Shown here one piece after another: positions 39,309 to 47,716 of a DNA stretch of 50,222 bases. Under the pieces are notes generated by a model. That model did not search any database and was not told where the DNA came from. It saw only the letters and a program-made list of their open reading frames with translations. Within the stretch, counting starts at the first letter, position 1. Every line of letters starts with the position of its first letter. The position numbers were made by a program, and so were the translations under genes. Source of the DNA: Pseudoalteromonas sp. XI10 (lineage in GTDB: Bacteria; Pseudomonadota; Gammaproteobacteria; Enterobacterales; Alteromonadaceae); NCBI RefSeq assembly GCF_001469895.1, contig NZ_LOPY01000043.1, positions 1 through 50,222 on the forward strand. The letters are read 5' to 3'.

Positions 39309-40766
39309 TTAATTACCTAATCGCTCAACTAGCTCTACGCGCCGATTTAGCTGACGACCCAAATCATTTTTATTATTGGCAGCTGGCGCATAAGGGCCTA
39401 CGCCATAACCAATTAAACGCGACTCTTTAATGCCGTATTGACTCACGAGCGCTTTAACAACCGCTTTTGCTCGTTTAGATGACAACCCTAAATTATATTC
39501 TGGGCTCCCTTTGTCATCTGTATGACCAACAACGTACAAATTTAAGCTATTATTTTTATTTAAAACATCCGCAATCACTTTTAATGACTCTGCTGACTCA
39601 GGTTTAATGTCTGATTTATCATGGTCAAAGTAAATGCCATAAATGGCTGCTTTACCTTTTTGCTCTAGCTGCTTTAACACCTGGTCCGGATTGGTTTTAA
39701 CTAAATCTCCTTGTAAAGGCTCTGTTCGAATTATAACAAGCTGCACTCGCGTAGTGCCTTGGTAATTACCCACAAAAAATGCGACATAGGTTGTTTGATT
39801 TTCTGTGGTGCTTTTCATTAACTGATAACGCGGCTGACGATAATAGTTATAAACTTGTTTTACCGACAAGTGATCACCAAGTGCTTGTATTGCCTTACGG
39901 TCGTCACCACATGCTTGACGTTCGCAACTAAATACCGTTTCAAAGCCTTCTTTTGTTAAGGCAGACACATAGTTATGAAAAACCTTAAGGGTTGATACTT
40001 TTCTAATTTCATAAGTAATACGAGTGATATCACCTGTCACATCTTCAACAGGTAGCGCTTTATTTTTACGGTTGAATATTCCTGTTGGTAGTGAAAATTC
40101 TTCGTAATCAATTTGCTCAAAGGCTTCAATAAAACTACCAGGATAACGGCTAAGTAATGGGTGATCGCTTGAGCCTCTAATATCGTCTTTAGGTGCTTTG
40201 GTAACAGGATTTGTTTGCTGTTTTGCAAAAGCAGCTGTATTGGCTTTTATCAGACCTGTTTCAAGCTCTTTAATCGCAATTGAGCTACTCATAACACGCG
40301 TTTTACTGTTGTACTGGCCAACAAATAACGACACGGCAAACTCAGGCTTTTCACCTTTAGTAGCAAGAAGATAATATGGCTTACGATGATAATTATAGAG
40401 CTGAAAGTAACCGACTTCCTCTGCAAAATCACAGCTGTCACCGCAAGCATCTAGCTGGCAAGAGTAAACAATATTAAAACCATCAGTGAGTAACGCGTGT
40501 TTATAGTTTTCAAATACTTTGAGAGTGGCAACATTGTTTATTTCATACAATGTGTGGTTTACATCGCCAATAAAGTCTTTGTAACTAAATCTCTCTAATG
40601 TCTTTTTACTGCCATCAAACTGACTCATTAACTGTGTCTGTTCGCCACTGAGTTTAACCGACTTTTCAACCTCACTATTTGGATAAGGTGATAGCCATTG
40701 ATTAGCAGATACTGCATTGCAAAATACCAATGTTACCAACCCTAAAAGTTTAATAAATATTTTCAC
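39309..40766 (-). CDS. OmpA-family envelope protein with duplicated N-terminal domain
   Basis: This 485-aa exported protein has a signal peptide (1-21, ending AVSA). Two homologous N-terminal domains follow, at about 22-170 and 195-350. Their shared pattern is visible in LKVFENYKHAL / LKVFHNYVSAL and in YSCQLDACG / FSCERQACG; each carries a conserved cysteine pair. They resemble DUF4892-type domains as I recall them. The C-terminal OmpA-like peptidoglycan-binding domain (about 375-482) has VVGHTDDKGSPEYNLGLS and SKRAKAV. The start is a GTG at 40766 preceded by AAAGGA. It is probably an envelope protein tethered to peptidoglycan; its function is unknown. Confidence 0.85.
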   Translation of the reverse strand: MKIFIKLLGLVTLVFCNAVSANQWLSPYPNSEVEKSVKLSGEQTQLMSQFDGSKKTLERFSYKDFIGDVNHTLYEINNVATLKVFENYKHALLTDGFNIVYSCQLDACGDSCDFAEEVGYFQLYNYHRKPYYLLATKGEKPEFAVSLFVGQYNSKTRVMSSSIAIKELETGLIKANTAAFAKQQTNPVTKAPKDDIRGSSDHPLLSRYPGSFIEAFEQIDYEEFSLPTGIFNRKNKALPVEDVTGDITRITYEIRKVSTLKVFHNYVSALTKEGFETVFSCERQACGDDRKAIQALGDHLSVKQVYNYYRQPRYQLMKSTTENQTTYVAFFVGNYQGTTRVQLVIIRTEPLQGDLVKTNPDQVLKQLEQKGKAAIYGIYFDHDKSDIKPESAESLKVIADVLNKNNSLNLYVVGHTDDKGSPEYNLGLSSKRAKAVVKALVSQYGIKESRLIGYGVGPYAPAANNKNDLGRQLNRRVELVERLGN

Positions 40767-40908
40767 TTTAAGTCCTTTTAATTGAGTTTGTACCTAATTC
40801 AATACTATGCCAAATAATACTTTTTTATTCAAAGTTTGCTTGTACCCCTTTAAAAATAAATCCACACCCCAAGGTCGTTAGTTACACAGCAATTAGAAGG
40901 AGTTTGAT

Positions 40909-41544
40909 ATGAAAACCTTAATCATTGGCGCAACGGGCCAAATAGGTAAAATGACCACCGAAAAAATGCTGGCAAGTGGTCATGACGTAGTGGCTCTAGT
41001 TAGAGACAAAAGCAAACTGAGTACACTTGAAAGTAATAATTTAACGATTGTAGAGCAAGACCTCGAAAACGATTTTAGTCGTGCCTTCGAAGGGGTTGAG
41101 CAAGTGATTTTTAGCGCGGGTTCTGGCGGCGCTACGGGTGCAGATAAAACCTTATTAATTGATTTATGGGCCGCTGTTAAAGCGATTAATTATGCGGTTG
41201 ATGCCAAGGTTAAGCACTTTATAATGGTGAGCTCAATCGGTGCTGATGCCCCAGATAATATTGAAAGCAGTATAAAACCGTATTTAGTTGCAAAGCACAT
41301 GGCTGACCAACATTTAATCAGTAGCGAGTTAAATTACAGCATTGTCAGACCTGGCACGCTATTAAATGATGCAGCAACGGGGCTATTAACCACCACGCGC
41401 CCTGCAACCCGCCAAGATGCGGTGATCAATCGTGAAGATGTAGCAGATACCCTGCTATACCTTGCTGAACATACACCGCAAAAACCGCAAGTGTTTGAAT
41501 TGTTTAATGGTGATAAGTCAATCGACAGCCTTCTGAACGATTGA
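40909..41544 (+). CDS. NAD(P)-binding SDR-like protein (YhfK/atypical SDR type)
   Basis: This 211-aa Rossmann-fold protein has the N-terminal motif IIGATGQIGK (about 5-14) and the NmrA/atypical-SDR pattern VSSIGAD followed by YLVAKHMADQHL, where Y and K stand in the usual YxxxK spacing. VRPGTLL is also present. No substrate can be named; family members include NADPH-dependent reductases and non-catalytic sensors. The ATG at 40909 follows a strong AGAAGGAG. It stands alone, divergent from the OmpA-like gene. Confidence 0.85.
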   Translation: MKTLIIGATGQIGKMTTEKMLASGHDVVALVRDKSKLSTLESNNLTIVEQDLENDFSRAFEGVEQVIFSAGSGGATGADKTLLIDLWAAVKAINYAVDAKVKHFIMVSSIGADAPDNIESSIKPYLVAKHMADQHLISSELNYSIVRPGTLLNDAATGLLTTTRPATRQDAVINREDVADTLLYLAEHTPQKPQVFELFNGDKSIDSLLND

Positions 41545-41637
41545 TTAGGTATGAATACGTATGCATAAGAAATAAGATTGAGAAAGCGCGTAAAGCACTT
41601 TAGTTTATTGTTTACATAATAATAACAAAGGTGCTTT

Positions 41638-42474
41638 ATGCGTCATTTTGCTTTCCTTTTTTGCTTTGCTTTTACGTCGGCTTGTTTTGCCGCACCGGTA
41701 AAAGTTCAAAGCTATAGTGGCGATACCTCACTTCCCCACAAATTACTGATCAGCGCCATCGAACGTGCTGGCTTAGAGTATGTTCACCCTTACGAAACCA
41801 ATAAAGATATCTCTAATGCACGTATCTTAAACGATGTAAAAAACAACCAGCTTGATGTGATGTGGAGCATGACATCTACTCAGTTAGAGCAAGATTATCA
41901 AGCCGTTTATATTCCCTTGTTTCGTGGCTTACTTGGCATGCGAGTCGCGATTGTGAAAGCACAAAATCGCGAACTGTTTAGCTCAGTAACTAGCTTACAA
42001 GATTTAAAACGTTTTACCGCTGGGCAAGGTAAAACCTGGCCAGATACTAAAATATTAAAAGCAAATCAACTGCCTGTTGTTACTACATTAAAATACCCTA
42101 ATTTGTTCCCAATGCTTGAAGGCGAGCGCTTTGATTACTTCCCACGCGGTGTTAATGAACCTTGGGATGAAATTGCCAATCACTCAGAGCTTAACCTCAC
42201 TGTTGAGCCGCACTTGGTCATTAAGTACACCGCACCACTTTACTTTTTCGTCAACAAAAACAACCACACACTACTTAAACAGCTAAATGATGCCCTAAAC
42301 GAGATGATTGCTGATGGCACATTTAACGCCATGTTTTTGGCAGACAGCCAAGTACAAACGGTTTTATCAAAAGCCAACTTAAGCTCGCGTCGCCTTATTG
42401 AGCTAGATAACCCAACGTTATCGTCGAACACACCTAATAAAAATAGCCCTTTGTGGTTTAACCCATTTCAATGA
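41638..42474 (+). CDS. periplasmic solute-binding protein (SBP_bac_3-like)
   Basis: This 278-aa exported protein has a signal peptide (1-18, ending CFA). It folds like a family 3 periplasmic binding protein, with the ligand-site stretch [15 protein letters not shown] near residue 70 and a C-terminal [17 protein letters not shown] typical of these proteins. No permease or ATPase gene is nearby. It lies 7 nt before a chemoreceptor gene in the same direction, so a sensing role is more likely than transport. The ligand is unknown. The ATG at 41638 follows AAAGG. Confidence 0.82.
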   Translation: MRHFAFLFCFAFTSACFAAPVKVQSYSGDTSLPHKLLISAIERAGLEYVHPYETNKDISNARILNDVKNNQLDVMWSMTSTQLEQDYQAVYIPLFRGLLGMRVAIVKAQNRELFSSVTSLQDLKRFTAGQGKTWPDTKILKANQLPVVTTLKYPNLFPMLEGERFDYFPRGVNEPWDEIANHSELNLTVEPHLVIKYTAPLYFFVNKNNHTLLKQLNDALNEMIADGTFNAMFLADSQVQTVLSKANLSSRRLIELDNPTLSSNTPNKNSPLWFNPFQ

Positions 42475-42481
42475 GCGCACA

Positions 42482-43960
42482 ATGAAATCATTAAAATATA
42501 AAATGACCTTGGCACTGTCTTTGTGCCTTTTACTGAGCGTTATCTTCGTGATCAGCGCAAACTACCTGCTGGCAAAGTCGAGTCAAACACAGCAATGGCA
42601 AGACGACATCACTGCCCTTAATGAGCAAATGCAGGTTATTTTAGCCGAGCCGGTATTCTCTTATGATGAGCCGTTAATCAATCAGATTATTAAAGCCTTT
42701 TCGCAAAACAAACATGTACATAGCATTTCAGTGACAGATCATCGCAATAAGCCACTGGCCGCTATCACTAAACAAAGCAATAACGCATCGGTTAGCAAAA
42801 CTATTGATTTGCACTATTTAGATAATTTAATTGGTCACATAAAAATTGGTTACTCACAAAAAGCACTGCATAGCACTATTGCTGAGTCGACACGCACCAT
42901 GTTTATTACCTTGCTGGTCTCTTTTATCGCCTTGGGTGCGGTGATTATTTATATCGTGCGGCTATTAGTGATAAAACCAATCGATAGCGTAAATAGCCTT
43001 GTTGATGAAATTGTCAAAGGCGAAGGCGACCTTACAAAACGTATTAGCTATCAATCTAATGATGAAATAGGCTATTTGGTCGATGGTTTCAATCGATTTA
43101 TAGCGCAAGTGCAAGAAATCATTACTGAGCTAGGCAGTACAGCCAGTGAGCTTGAAATGATAGCCAGCACAGTAAACGAAGCATCTGTGCGCTCTAAAAA
43201 CGAAGCCGAGCTTGAATATAATCGCACTGATTCAGCAACCAATGCGCTTAGTCAGTTAAGTGAAGCAACCAAAGAGATTGCGCAAGGGGCTAATCAAACT
43301 GCACAGCAAACAACCGACGTACATCGCTTATGCCAACAAGGCGAACAAAATATGAATGCCAATGGCAACATGGTTGACGAATTAGCTGCACAACTCGACC
43401 ATACTTCAAACGTAGTTAAACAACTAAACGCCAGCAGTAACGAAATCAGCCAAGTGCTCGATGTTATAAAAAGTATTGCCGAGCAAACCAATTTACTGGC
43501 TCTAAATGCTGCTATTGAAGCGGCTCGTGCAGGTGAATCTGGTCGTGGCTTTGCTGTGGTAGCCGATGAAGTAAGAGCGCTTGCTAGTAAAACCTATGAT
43601 TCAACGTCTGAGATTGAGTCGATTATTGTATCGCTACACAACAATACCTCTGATTGTGTAACCGCAACGGAGCAAAGTAAGTCACTCAGCGATAAAGTGA
43701 GCCAAGCGAATCAAAAAAGCCAAGCGGTGTTTAAAGATATTGCTAAACAAATCAATACCATTAATCAAATGAACGAAAGCGTGGCAGCAAGCTCTGAAGA
43801 GCAAACCAGTGTGACCGCTGATATCTTAAATACCATGCAGCTCATTAACCAAGGCGCTAAGAGCCTATCGCAAGAAGCTCAGCACCTCGATAACACCATA
43901 GGCCAACTCAATGAATTAGAACGCGGCATCGTTGCCAAACTGGGTTTGTTTAAATACTAA
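42482..43960 (+). CDS. methyl-accepting chemotaxis protein
   Basis: This is a 492-aa inner-membrane chemoreceptor. The first membrane helix is about 9-31, and a short periplasmic domain of about 107 residues follows. The second helix is about 139-165, HAMP about 160-215, and a cytoplasmic signalling domain reaches to the end. The conserved hairpin tip reads [20 protein letters not shown], followed by [15 protein letters not shown]. The C-terminus (LGLFKY) lacks a CheR-tethering pentapeptide. The periplasmic domain is too small for a dCache module and could dock the solute-binding protein encoded just upstream. The 3' end overlaps the convergent permease gene by 11 nt. Confidence 0.93.
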   Translation: MKSLKYKMTLALSLCLLLSVIFVISANYLLAKSSQTQQWQDDITALNEQMQVILAEPVFSYDEPLINQIIKAFSQNKHVHSISVTDHRNKPLAAITKQSNNASVSKTIDLHYLDNLIGHIKIGYSQKALHSTIAESTRTMFITLLVSFIALGAVIIYIVRLLVIKPIDSVNSLVDEIVKGEGDLTKRISYQSNDEIGYLVDGFNRFIAQVQEIITELGSTASELEMIASTVNEASVRSKNEAELEYNRTDSATNALSQLSEATKEIAQGANQTAQQTTDVHRLCQQGEQNMNANGNMVDELAAQLDHTSNVVKQLNASSNEISQVLDVIKSIAEQTNLLALNAAIEAARAGESGRGFAVVADEVRALASKTYDSTSEIESIIVSLHNNTSDCVTATEQSKSLSDKVSQANQKSQAVFKDIAKQINTINQMNESVAASSEEQTSVTADILNTMQLINQGAKSLSQEAQHLDNTIGQLNELERGIVAKLGLFKY

Positions 43961-44723
43961 AAGCCATAATTCCCTGCCACGCAAGTTGCAGGGAAAGCAC
44001 CGTTAACACTAAACGAAAAATCTTTTTAAATTTATCTGACGAAATGCGGTGCAGTAACTTAAGGCCAAGCCAAGTACCTAAAGCACCGCTCAATATCATG
44101 AGCATAACCAGCGGCAACCACTGCCAAAATGCAAAGCCCACAGCCCCATATAAAATCGCTTTTAAGGTATGTTGTACTGTCATGCAGCTTGAGAATGTGG
44201 CGGTAAATTTAAGCTTATTATAATTATTTACATATAAGCAGCTGCCAACCAATGGCCCACTTGCCCCTACAAACATCGAGATAAACGTGGTCCAAAGCCC
44301 AGCGAGAACACGCCATAACTTTGAGGTTTCTCTGAGCTTTGGCGTCACACCCCACAGTAAATAAAGCACAAAGGCAGCGACCACTATTTTCATTAATTCA
44401 AGGGGAATTGATGTGACAATCGTTGAGGCAACCAGCGCACCTAAGACTCCCCCTAAAGAGAAGTACACAAACATAGCACCATCAATATGTTTAAACGTGA
44501 ACAAAAAGCGGTTTGCGTTAGAGCCTAACTGCACTAACCCATGGACAGGGATAACCACACTCATAGGAAGCATAGATGCCATGATCACCAGCAGCATTAA
44601 GCCGCCACCCGCACCAAAAGCCGCTGAAATCATTGAAGTAAAGCCCGCAACCACAATGAGCATTATAGTGCTGATCGGACTTAATAAATCTCCACCCAAA
44701 AACTGCCAACTGATCAAATCCAT
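43950..44723 (-). CDS. TauE/SafE (TSUP) family permease
   Basis: This 257-aa inner-membrane protein has about eight hydrophobic segments in two halves, the TauE/SafE layout. The N-terminal motif [18 protein letters not shown] is typical of this family, members of which export sulphite, sulphoacetate or other anions. No neighbouring sulphur gene hints at the substrate. The last codons overlap the convergent chemoreceptor gene by 11 nt, with no terminator between them. Confidence 0.88.
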   Translation of the reverse strand: MDLISWQFLGGDLLSPISTIMLIVVAGFTSMISAAFGAGGGLMLLVIMASMLPMSVVIPVHGLVQLGSNANRFLFTFKHIDGAMFVYFSLGGVLGALVASTIVTSIPLELMKIVVAAFVLYLLWGVTPKLRETSKLWRVLAGLWTTFISMFVGASGPLVGSCLYVNNYNKLKFTATFSSCMTVQHTLKAILYGAVGFAFWQWLPLVMLMILSGALGTWLGLKLLHRISSDKFKKIFRLVLTVLSLQLAWQGIMAFSI

Positions 44724-44847
44724 TGTTACGCTTTAAATAGTGTGTTTGAGCTAACGCTATCATGACTCACAATTATTAGCGACAATTCGAAAAACCCTTT
44801 CGACTAAAAGACCATATCAACCAAAAGAGAAGTGCCCCTAAATTCAC

Positions 44848-44864
44848 AACTGGTCAGACTTGTG
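44848..44864. promoter_or_regulatory. probable FadR operator upstream of the crotonase gene
   Basis: AACTGGTCAGACTTGTG agrees closely with the gammaproteobacterial FadR consensus as I recall it (AACTGGTC, any base, GAC, any base, TGTT), differing only at the last base. It lies 65-81 nt upstream of the ATG at 44929. Control by fatty acyl-CoA through FadR is therefore likely. Confidence 0.7.
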
Positions 44865-44928
44865 GTTTATTTTGTTAAACCTATGGGTTATAACTATGCC
44901 CACAACACAATAAAATTAAAGGCAGAGC

Positions 44929-45645
44929 ATGACACTGATGAATGTAAGTACACAAGGATCTGTTGCTATCTTAACTATGACAACAGCTGAAAATCGCCAT
45001 AACCCTGCTTTTGCAGAGGCTTTTTTAACTTGCCTTGACGAAATCGAACGTAACCCTGAACACAAAGCACTGGTGATCACTTCAAGCAGCGAAAAATCAT
45101 GGAGCTTGGGCATAGATACAGATTGGCTTATGCCCGCATTAAAAACACAAAAATTTGCTGAAGTAAGTGGCTTTATGCACTCTATGGATGCGGTATTTAA
45201 ACGCCTATTACTCTTCCCAATGCCAGTAATTGCAGCAATTAATGGCCACGCTTTTGGTAATGGCGCCATTTTATCGTGCGCTTGTGATTTTAGATTTATG
45301 CAAAGCGACCGTGGTTTTTTCTGCTTCCCAGAAGTTGATTTATCAATCCCGTTTTTACCGGGCATGCTCGCCTTTATTAAAAAAGCCATACCAGACTATC
45401 GTTTTAACGAAATGATGCTAACGGGCCGCCGCGTTACCGCAGGCGAACTCGCCACGGATCATGTTATTGAACAAGCCTGCCCAAACAACGAAGCTTTATT
45501 TAATACCGCCCTCGAATTTGCCAGCCAATTCGATAAAAAACGCGCGATTTTCGCCGAGCACAAAAAGCGCCTACACAAACACATCATCGACACCATTGAC
45601 ATAGAAAACAAACCGATTATTGATGCCGTTCAGTTGGTTGTTTAG
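44929..45645 (+). CDS. crotonase-family protein, probable delta3,delta2-enoyl-CoA isomerase-like
   Basis: This 238-aa crotonase-fold protein has the oxyanion-hole stretch INGHAFGNGAILSCACDFRF (about 103-122) and the second motif FCFPEVDLSIPF. Of the two catalytic glutamates of enoyl-CoA hydratase, the first is replaced (Ile in NGAILSC) and the second is kept in PEVDLS. This pattern fits enoyl-CoA isomerases rather than hydratases, and the FCFPEVDL sequence resembles eukaryotic and bacterial isomerase-like members. The ATG at 44929 follows AAAGG. A near-consensus FadR operator upstream fits a role in (unsaturated) fatty-acid degradation. It is monocistronic. Confidence 0.85.
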   Translation: MTLMNVSTQGSVAILTMTTAENRHNPAFAEAFLTCLDEIERNPEHKALVITSSSEKSWSLGIDTDWLMPALKTQKFAEVSGFMHSMDAVFKRLLLFPMPVIAAINGHAFGNGAILSCACDFRFMQSDRGFFCFPEVDLSIPFLPGMLAFIKKAIPDYRFNEMMLTGRRVTAGELATDHVIEQACPNNEALFNTALEFASQFDKKRAIFAEHKKRLHKHIIDTIDIENKPIIDAVQLVV

Positions 45646-45649
45646 GAAA

Positions 45650-45681
45650 AACCTCTAAGTATCTGTGCTTAGAGGTTCTTT
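45650..45681 (+). terminator. intrinsic terminator after the crotonase gene
   Basis: AACCTCTAAG (45650-45659) pairs with CTTAGAGGTT (45668-45677) around an 8-nt loop, followed by CTTTTAT. It begins 5 nt past the stop codon. Confidence 0.85.
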
Positions 45682-45782
45682 TATATAACTTCACATCGTT
45701 TATATAATAACACTTATAAAACACCAAGAATAATAACAACTATTAAAAGCTTAAACTTGCACATTATAAAAAAAGACCTAAT

Positions 45783-45821
45783 ATATTATTTTAAATTCGA
45801 AGTTTAAATTTAAAATAATAT
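45783..45821. repeat. AT-only inverted repeat (15 bp arms) upstream of the lipoprotein gene
   Basis: ATATTATTTTAAATT (45783-45797) and AATTTAAAATAATAT (45807-45821) are perfect inverted copies around the spacer CGAAGTTTA. The repeat ends 65 nt before the lipoprotein start, in a very AT-rich 240-nt space. It may be an operator, a leader hairpin or an AT-rich protein-binding site. Confidence 0.8.
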
Positions 45822-45885
45822 AAATAAAATTCATTATATTCAAAATAAAAGCATACACTTTTTTATTAGGCAAAGGAGAATGCTC

Positions 45886-46905
45886 ATGAAGTTTATTACA
45901 TTTATTTTATCTATTTCAGTTCTAGCTGGATGCACCTCACATACTAAAATTCCTGATACATTAGCTGAGAAACAAACATCATATAGTTACATACCATTTG
46001 ATCCATTACCTGTACAGACTCAAGATGGGGCTAGTTGTTCTCCCGAAGATAACGAACTTAAATTTAAAAATAAAGAAATTGTATTGCGCAATTTAAAAGA
46101 TTCATTTCCTGATCAAACAGTTCGTTTAGCTGTTGCTGAATTTACATCTGATGGGACACTTAATTTTGGCCCATCAACAATTGGTTATGAAGGTCGCTCT
46201 TATCAAGTTATTATTGACTATGCAAATACAGACACCGCAAAGGGTAGCTTTTTAGTTAAAAGAGAAATATCCGGCCAAATACCAGATGTAAAATGGTGGG
46301 GAGCCGATGATACTAGCCAAACTTACGAAAAAGGCCAACCCCTAAAATTATTTGAACACGTTCCAGATAATGTAATATCTAATTATAAAGTTATAGTTAA
46401 TCCGAATGATGGATTATTTTCAAAGGCAAAAGAAAACAAAGAGCTAAAATCACTTTTTGATTTATTAGGCAACGATATTAAGAACTATGAACTCGTGAAT
46501 TTGCCAGTATATGTAGGAGTTGGGTTAAGGCTCACTGCGACTATTAATGTCTTAAATGGAAATGTTAATTTGTCTGGTTTACCTGCAATCGCAGCTGAAG
46601 CAAAAGCTGGAAACTTAACAGGTACTTTAGTTGTTCAAACACTGGGAGCTACAGGTGAGCTAGTCTCTGCTAATTTACCTTTACCAAGCGAGTTAAATCA
46701 AACAACTATTCAAAATTCGATTTTATCACTCGGCTCGATAAAAGCTTTGCTCCATGACGAGAATATTAGAATAACACCCAGAGTAATCGGCATCTATAAC
46801 CCAATAGGCGGAGGTCAAAGTTTTGTTAATAAAATTATTTCAGCCTTAGCATCTGTAAGGTTAACATGGTATCAGCCCTGTGATGCCATCGATAAAAAGT
46901 CATAA
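45886..46905 (+). CDS. lipoprotein of unknown function
   Basis: I do not recognise this family. From the ATG at 45886 the protein is 339 aa, with a lipobox VLAGC (Cys residue 16) and Thr-Ser after it, which predicts sorting to the outer membrane. I prefer 45886 because AGGAG at 45874-45878 is 7 nt upstream; the ATG at 45880 is only 1 nt after it. The rest looks beta-rich. One other cysteine pair (ASCSP near 49 and QPCDA near the end) may form a disulphide. A glycine/alanine-rich stretch lies at about 205-250. The gene is AT-rich and sits next to the 3' end of tmRNA, a site where foreign DNA often inserts, but no integrase is present. Confidence 0.75.
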   Translation: MKFITFILSISVLAGCTSHTKIPDTLAEKQTSYSYIPFDPLPVQTQDGASCSPEDNELKFKNKEIVLRNLKDSFPDQTVRLAVAEFTSDGTLNFGPSTIGYEGRSYQVIIDYANTDTAKGSFLVKREISGQIPDVKWWGADDTSQTYEKGQPLKLFEHVPDNVISNYKVIVNPNDGLFSKAKENKELKSLFDLLGNDIKNYELVNLPVYVGVGLRLTATINVLNGNVNLSGLPAIAAEAKAGNLTGTLVVQTLGATGELVSANLPLPSELNQTTIQNSILSLGSIKALLHDENIRITPRVIGIYNPIGGGQSFVNKIISALASVRLTWYQPCDAIDKKS

Positions 46906-46940
46906 ATAATGCTATCTACTATTTCTATACTTTAGACAAT

Positions 46941-46970
46941 AAAAAAGGCCGCTCTGAGAGCAGCCTTTTT
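46941..46970. terminator. bidirectional terminator between the lipoprotein gene and tmRNA
   Basis: AAAAAGGC and GCCTTTTT form the outer stem, with GCTCT/AGAGC (46951-46961) closing the inside, allowing a small mismatch between. It has A's on the left and T's on the right, so it serves the plus-strand lipoprotein gene and the minus-strand tmRNA gene. Confidence 0.88.
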
Positions 46971-46976
46971 CATATT

Positions 46977-47335
46977 TGGTGGAGCTGGGGGGATTTGAAC
47001 CCCCGTCCGAAAAGCCTCGACCTTTGGTACTACATGTTTAGTATCGTCTTTTAGTTAACCTTATACAGCTCGGACGAACACGATCTGCAAAGGCGAGGCC
47101 GCTTAGTTTTAGCCCTTCAACCCCGGCCAGGGTTTCCGTAGCGAGTCCGTGTAGGGTGACACTTCAGAACCGGGTCCACAGACATACACCGGAGAAGTGC
47201 TAGCGGGCTATTATGCCGCTAGAGCGTAGTTATCGTCGTTTGCGATTACTTTAAATTGCGGCTTTTTTACGAGGCCAACCGCACCTCGACATGCACCTCG
47301 GGCGTCTTGAATTCCGTCGAATCCTAATCAGCCCC
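46977..47335 (-). ncRNA. ssrA: tmRNA (transfer-messenger RNA)
   Basis: Read on the minus strand, the 359-nt RNA begins GGGGCTGATTAGGATTCGAC and ends GGGGTTCAAATCCCC...CAGCTCCACCA. The 5' GGGGCTG pairs with CAGCTCC to form the alanine-type acceptor stem, with one G-U pair. The resume codon GCA is at 47243-47241, and the tag reading frame 47243-47211 encodes ANDDNYALAA before TAA. With SmpB it rescues stalled ribosomes and marks the nascent chain for proteases. A clear promoter lies at 47402-47430 and a terminator just beyond the CCA. Confidence 0.98.
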
Positions 47336-47401
47336 GATTTTGTCATAAGACATAAATCTTAGAATACTTTTCTATCGCCAGCAAAGCTAGTGATGTTGCG
47401 G

Positions 47402-47430
47402 ATTGTAGCGGTATTATATTGGTTTGACAA
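47402..47430 (-). promoter_or_regulatory. sigma70 promoter of tmRNA
   Basis: On the minus strand, TTGTCA (47430-47425) and TACAAT (47407-47402) are separated by exactly 17 nt. The start would be near 47395, giving a precursor leader of about 60 nt that RNase P would remove at 47335, as usual for tmRNA. Confidence 0.8.
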
Positions 47431-47716
47431 CCCTTTTTCATTTTTATCTTTTCTACTGCTTTAATCAATAATGACAGGCATGTTAAGCATATTCCCGCCA
47501 AGGCAAAACTATAGAGTAGCTAAGAATTAAAATTTAAATGAAGTAAGTTAATGTGCTTAAAAATCAACTACTTTACTTTATGTCAGATTTATGAAACTTT
47601 ACTATCATAGCTTACTAATTAAGCAAAATAGTTAGAAGTCTTGCCCCTAAGGCTGTAAAAAAGCGCTCTATCTTTCTGACAGAGCACTTTTAGTACTTAT
47701 ATTTAAATCACTTATG
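47431..47716. other. AT-rich intergenic region between tmRNA and the surface-protein gene
   Basis: No gene or convincing RNA is visible here. The left edge abuts the tmRNA promoter, and the right end holds the terminator of the surface-protein gene (47657-47691). I see nothing else. Confidence 0.6.
47657..47691 (-). terminator. intrinsic terminator of the surface-protein gene
   Basis: On the minus strand AAAAGTGCTCT pairs with AGAGCGCTTTT (one U-G pair) and is followed by further T's (complement of 47657-47662). It lies about 25 nt past the stop codon at 47717. Confidence 0.85.

Noticed and set aside
41568..41637. Imperfect hairpin with AAAGCGC and GCACTTT arms before the solute-binding protein gene
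   Set aside because: The arms have a mismatch in a short stem and no T tract; too weak to call a terminator.
45880..45885. First ATG of the lipoprotein gene at 45880
   Set aside because: It is only one base from the AGGAG ribosome site; the ATG at 45886 has normal spacing.
46906..47400. Possible genomic island or attachment site at tmRNA
   Set aside because: tmRNA 3' ends are common integration sites, but I found no integrase and no direct repeat of the tmRNA end in the window.
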